Origin: Bacteroidaceae bacterium | GTDB lineage: Bacteria > Bacteroidota > Bacteroidia > Bacteroidales > Bacteroidaceae | Assembly: GCA_017555585.1 (NCBI GenBank) | Contig: JAFZGA010000004.1 | Span: forward strand, 1 to 64,000 | Direction: 5' to 3' | DNA: 64,000 nucleotides | Part shown: positions 60,694 to 64,000 of the stretch, piece by piece | How positions within the stretch are numbered: the stretch's first letter is position 1 | How the letters are laid out: the number at the start of each line of letters is the position of its first letter | Translations under genes and position numbers: made by a program | Notes under the pieces: generated by a model | Database searches by the model: none | Seen by the model: the letters and a program-made list of their open reading frames with translations, nothing else | What the model was told of the DNA's origin: nothing

Positions 60694-62177
60694 ACGAATT
60701 TGCTCCAATCTACTTTTCTCATGTCACCCTCTGCATCGTATGTGGCATGCATGAAGAGAGCTGCCGCAACATTGTGTGACACATGACCTTTTTTCGTTAT
60801 CTTAAGATAATCCCACAACAGATTCCTATATTCCGGATGGGCACAATTCTCTATCAACAGTTTGGCACGTTCGTCAGGTGATTTTCCACGCAGATCGGCA
60901 ACACCCCACTCGGTAACCACCACACGGACATCATGCTCAGTGTGGTCGGCATGTGTCACCATAGGTACGATAGAACTTATCGCACCAGCCTTTTGTGTCG
61001 ACGGACACATGAATATAGAGACATAAGCATTACGCGCAAAATCTCCAGAACCACCAATACCGTTCATAAGACGTGTACCTCCGATATGCGAAGAGTTGAC
61101 ACAACCATAGAGGTCGACTGCAATGGCAGTATTCATGGCGATAAGACCGAGACGGCGTATAATTTCAGGATGGTTCGATATCTCGGACGGACGCAGAATA
61201 AGCCTGTCACGGAACTGGTCGAGATTGTCGTAGACATGCTGCAGACACTCCTGACTGAGCGACAACGAACATGTACTTCCGGCCTTTACACGCCCTGCCT
61301 CCATAAGTTCGATGACCGAATCCTGAAGCACCTCGGAATAGAGGTCAAGCGGAGGCAATTCGTTGCTGTCGCCAAGTGCCTTAAGCACCGCATTCGCAAC
61401 ATTTCCGATACCGCTCTGTATAGGCAAGCCTGTTGCAGGGATTATTCCGCGCTTGATATCGTTAAGGATAAAGCCCACTACATTCTCGCCGATTTTGCGG
61501 GTTACAGGGTCAAGTTCCTTGAACACTACCTGTTCATTAGGCATATTCACCTCTACGATACCGACCACCTTCTTGGGATCGACCTGGACATAGGGTTTTC
61601 CGATACGGTCCGAAGCCTTATAAATAGGGATTTCGGTACGGTAAGGCGGGTCCTTAGGCTCATACACATCGTGCAACCCTATTGTATTATGGAATGAATT
61701 GCGCTCAATGATTATCCTGTCGGCAAGATTTGCCACAGTCTGTCCTATACCTCCGGCTGTTGTCAAGTAGACCTTGCCGTCAGGAGTAATGTCGACTGCT
61801 TCAAGAATTGCGACATCGACCTTACCCAAATAGCCGTAGCGCAGATCCTGCGCCATAAGCGAGAGGTGAAGGTCGGTATATTTTATCTCTTTGGCGTTTA
61901 TTGCATCACGTACCGTGGGGTTCGATATGAACGGGGCACGGAAATTCAGTGCCTTGGCACGCGCCAACATTCCGTCGATGGTATCACCGGTAGAAGCACC
62001 CGAGTACAGATTTATCTTGAACGGTTTTCCTGCGGCATGAGCCTCTTCGGCACGTTTCGCAACTTCCGGCAATACAGCCTTTGGAGTTCCTGATAGTGTA
62101 AAACCACTTATTCCCACACCATCACCGTCGTTTATATAGCATGCAGCCTCTTGCGGTGTCAAAATAGGATAAATCAT
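60690..62177 (-). CDS. Acetyl-CoA hydrolase/transferase family, probably succinate CoA-transferase
   Basis: Cytoplasmic enzyme of 495 residues. The catalytic Glu is E282 in LYSEVLQDSV, by comparison with Glu294 of AarC, and the oxyanion segment LPIQSGIGNVANAVL precedes it. Such enzymes move CoA between acetate, succinate or propionate and fit propionate or succinate fermentation. The gene overlaps the methyltransferase by 4 nt. Confidence 0.88.
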   Translation of the reverse strand: MIYPILTPQEAACYINDGDGVGISGFTLSGTPKAVLPEVAKRAEEAHAAGKPFKINLYSGASTGDTIDGMLARAKALNFRAPFISNPTVRDAINAKEIKYTDLHLSLMAQDLRYGYLGKVDVAILEAVDITPDGKVYLTTAGGIGQTVANLADRIIIERNSFHNTIGLHDVYEPKDPPYRTEIPIYKASDRIGKPYVQVDPKKVVGIVEVNMPNEQVVFKELDPVTRKIGENVVGFILNDIKRGIIPATGLPIQSGIGNVANAVLKALGDSNELPPLDLYSEVLQDSVIELMEAGRVKAGSTCSLSLSQECLQHVYDNLDQFRDRLILRPSEISNHPEIIRRLGLIAMNTAIAVDLYGCVNSSHIGGTRLMNGIGGSGDFARNAYVSIFMCPSTQKAGAISSIVPMVTHADHTEHDVRVVVTEWGVADLRGKSPDERAKLLIENCAHPEYRNLLWDYLKITKKGHVSHNVAAALFMHATYDAEGDMRKVDWSKFV

Positions 62178-62241
62178 ATTCTGTAGTTTTTTATAGAAGT
62201 TCTTTAAATTTCTAAGGAGATGAATTCAAACAACTTCTTTA

Positions 62242-62598
62242 TCAATATTTTCTTTTTAGAATCTCTGCGTGTATAAAGGCACGTTTCGCTTCGGAACGGC
62301 TCTTTAATGATATTTTTTCTTTGTCGTTTTCATTGGCTGTCAATTCCGTGGCAGTTGTTATTGGAGTATATTTCTTTTCATTGACAGCAGCCGGTTTAGG
62401 AACATCCTGCGGTTTCGGATGCACCATATATTCATCGTGCACCTCCGAAGTAGCCGGATTATACATCTCAACCCTTGGAAAAACCTCACCGCCGACAGGC
62501 GTGCCCTTGACTTCGTTATGCTTTGCCGTAAGCTGTTTTACGACAAAGACTACCGAATACACACCAACCAAAATAAGCAAATAAACAATTTCTGACAT
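62242..62598 (-). CDS. Small single-pass membrane protein, function unknown
   Basis: A 118-residue protein. ATG 62598 is chosen over an in-frame TTG at 62604, and it follows the thioesterase stop by 2 nt. An N-terminal helix (about 3-21) spans the membrane; the rest is a hydrophilic, Lys/Glu-rich tail without a known domain. It sits between a thioesterase and the CoA-transferase, with 64 nt before the latter. Confidence 0.7.
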   Translation of the reverse strand: MSEIVYLLILVGVYSVVFVVKQLTAKHNEVKGTPVGGEVFPRVEMYNPATSEVHDEYMVHPKPQDVPKPAAVNEKKYTPITTATELTANENDKEKISLKSRSEAKRAFIHAEILKRKY

Positions 62599-62600
62599 AC

Positions 62601-63014
62601 TCAATTCCTGTTGAAATAATCCTTAAACATCTCATCAAAAACCTCTCCACGGGTAAGACGGCCATCTTTAAGACAGACAACATCAACCTCACCCTTTACC
62701 GACAGTTCGCCGGTAGCCTTATTGTATATATCCTGGAGGAACACAAGTTTTGCTCCACGACGTTCCATGTTTATGCCCACGACGAAGTTATCACCGCCAC
62801 GTAAAGGGCGCTTATATTCAATGGTTATCTTGGAGACCATCGGATCTATACCCTGACCGTGCAGTAGCGAGAAGCTGCCGCCTATCGATTCAAGGAATTC
62901 ATGACGGGCATGCTCCAGATAGTGCTGGTAGTTGGCATTGTTGACCACACCCTGAATGTCACATTCATAATCGCGCACCTTCATTCCGATAGTGAAGCTG
63001 TATTTTTCTGTCAT
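62601..63014 (-). CDS. Acyl-CoA thioesterase, 4HBT hotdog family
   Basis: A 137-residue hotdog-fold enzyme with the YbgC/4-hydroxybenzoyl-CoA pattern DYECDIQGVVNNANYQHYLEHARHEF, where the Asp in the first motif is the likely active residue. It probably hydrolyses acyl-CoA; substrate is unknown. First gene of the run toward the CoA-transferase. Confidence 0.85.
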   Translation of the reverse strand: MTEKYSFTIGMKVRDYECDIQGVVNNANYQHYLEHARHEFLESIGGSFSLLHGQGIDPMVSKITIEYKRPLRGGDNFVVGINMERRGAKLVFLQDIYNKATGELSVKGEVDVVCLKDGRLTRGEVFDEMFKDYFNRN

Positions 63015-63047
63015 ATAATCTACAAATTATCCAACCATGTTTATAAG

Positions 63048-63055
63048 CAAAGATA
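63048..63055 (-). promoter_or_regulatory. Putative -7 element of the thioesterase operon
   Basis: CAAAGATA on plus, TATCTTTG on minus, a full match to TAnnTTTG about 35 nt before the start. Confidence 0.5.
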
Positions 63056-63151
63056 ATAACAATAAAATTATAGTCTACATTTTTAAGAAAAATTTATGAT
63101 ATTTACCGATACACATTACTTAAAAATGGGGTAAATCTTAAATAAATTGGC

Positions 63152-63159
63152 TATTTTTG
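63152..63159 (+). promoter_or_regulatory. Putative -7 element of mfd
   Basis: TATTTTTG, a TAnnTTTG match, ending 12 nt before the mfd ATG, so the leader would be only several nucleotides. No -33 match seen. Confidence 0.45.
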
Positions 63160-63170
63160 CAACCGTACAG

Positions 63171-64000
63171 ATGGAAGCCAAGGATATCAGACAGATATAC
63201 GCGACGCATCCGGGTGTTACGGCACTCATGCAGTTGCGCGAAGAGGGGAGCAAAAAACGCGTTCTCCTCGAGGGGCTTTATGGCAGTGCTGCAGCAATGG
63301 CGCTGTGCGGACTGAAGGCCAACATTCCCGAGCAGACATTCCTTGTAGTGATGAACGATGCCGAAGAGGCAGGATATTTCTATCACGATATAGTCCAGGT
63401 TGCCGGCGAAAAGGAGGTACTTTTCTTCCCGTCATCGTTCCGCAGAGCAATGAAGTATGGACAGGAAGACGATGCCAACCGCATACTGCGTACCGAAGTG
63501 ATGAGCAGACTCACCGGCCGACGCAGGAAAGAGGGGTTGATAATAATCACACACCCCGAAGCATTGGCCGAGAAGGTTGCCTCACAAGGTGATCTTGAGA
63601 AAAACACCTTGCCGATAGCCGTCGGCGACAGGATAAGCCGTGAAGATGTCGAGAAACGTCTCGCTGACCTCAAGTTCAAGGAGGTGACATACGTTTATGA
63701 GCCGGGCGAGTTTGCTGTCAGAGGCAGTTTGATCGATATTTTCTCCTTTTCATCGGAATATCCCTACCGTATCGACTTTTGGGGCGACGAGGTTGAAAGC
63801 ATAAGGACCTTTGAGGTCGAGACCCAGCTATCCAAGGAAAAGACAGACGAGATATCCATTGTTCCCAAGGTTACAGGCAAGGAGGCTGTATCCATTACCG
63901 AATTCCTGCCCAAGAATGTAATACTCATAACAAAAGACATAGAATTCATCAAAGGCAACATCGAGAAGTTGCGCAACGAGGGCTTTACTTTACAGGCAAA
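63171..64000 (+). CDS. mfd: Transcription-repair coupling factor, 3' end missing
   Basis: The frame from ATG 63171 stays open to the end of the window (276 codons seen) and is the N-terminal part of Mfd. The UvrB-like segment is clear: YVYEPGEFAVRGSLIDIFSF, then PYRIDFWGDEVESIRTFE. Mfd removes stalled RNA polymerase and recruits UvrA; the RNA-polymerase-binding and translocase domains lie beyond the edge. It faces away from the thioesterase operon, with 156 nt between their starts. Confidence 0.93.
   Translation, partial: MEAKDIRQIYATHPGVTALMQLREEGSKKRVLLEGLYGSAAAMALCGLKANIPEQTFLVVMNDAEEAGYFYHDIVQVAGEKEVLFFPSSFRRAMKYGQEDDANRILRTEVMSRLTGRRRKEGLIIITHPEALAEKVASQGDLEKNTLPIAVGDRISREDVEKRLADLKFKEVTYVYEPGEFAVRGSLIDIFSFSSEYPYRIDFWGDEVESIRTFEVETQLSKEKTDEISIVPKVTGKEAVSITEFLPKNVILITKDIEFIKGNIEKLRNEGFTLQA

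Overview
The window reads as a contiguous piece of a Bacteroidales chromosome (Bacteroidota), most likely from a gut or other mucosal commensal. The evidence is the Bacteroidota-specific gene content and order (DUF4290-murA-rimM-M23-dxr-rseP; nadK divergent from pdxJ-exbB-exbD-tonB), FISUMP, PepSY-like and type IX sorting-like domains, the lack of Shine-Dalgarno sites, and repeated TAnnTTTG promoter elements. GH84 and GH109 enzymes point to host or mucin glycans. The genus cannot be fixed from sequence alone. No tRNA, rRNA, IS element, phage or CRISPR array is visible.

Layout. 1-3.7 kb (+) is an accessory-looking cluster: a Sel1-repeat protein, two unrecognised proteins, a second Sel1/helical-repeat protein and a short protein resembling the middle of the DnaB helicase ATPase domain without its Walker A loop. 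3.8-4.1 kb holds thioredoxin. 4.3-9.3 kb (+) is a putative operon of a DASS carrier, an outer-membrane porin and a secreted GH84 enzyme. 9.4-16.8 kb (-) carries aromatic biosynthesis (aroF, tyrA, aroB, aroA, pheA; then a secreted TonB-domain protein, aroQ and a BASS-like transporter). 17-18.7 kb (-) is a secreted GH109-type protein with a Lys/Ala-rich tail. 18.9-22.2 kb (-) is yicC-gmk-nadD coupled to a DUF3472 protein.

22.4-35.8 kb (+) is a tightly spaced run of core genes: tsaB, DUF4290, murA, rimM, a degenerate M23 protein, dxr, rseP, a lipoprotein serpin, alkaline phosphatase, rnr, and an OmpR-type response regulator with its kinase. 35.8-39 kb has a hairpin-dense spacer, a FISUMP protein with an apparently permuted vWA domain, and two PepSY-like proteins. 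39.3-47.5 kb carries a phosphopantetheinyl transferase, an intact M23/LysM peptidase, ndk, and the pdxJ-exbB-exbD-tonB-DJ-1-ispD-recG run. 47.6-52 kb has nadK, a giant beta-helix fibre-like protein and its small partner. 52-60.1 kb (-) is an ABC exporter, LOG-family, PfkB kinase and HME-RND metal efflux run. 60.1-63 kb (-) holds a SpoU methyltransferase, CoA-transferase, small membrane protein and thioesterase. mfd begins at 63.17 kb and runs off the end.

The strongest leads for something undescribed are the 1-3.7 kb cluster with the DnaB-derived fragment, the permuted-vWA FISUMP protein, the beta-helix/sorting-domain gene pair, and the lipoprotein serpin placed inside an envelope operon.
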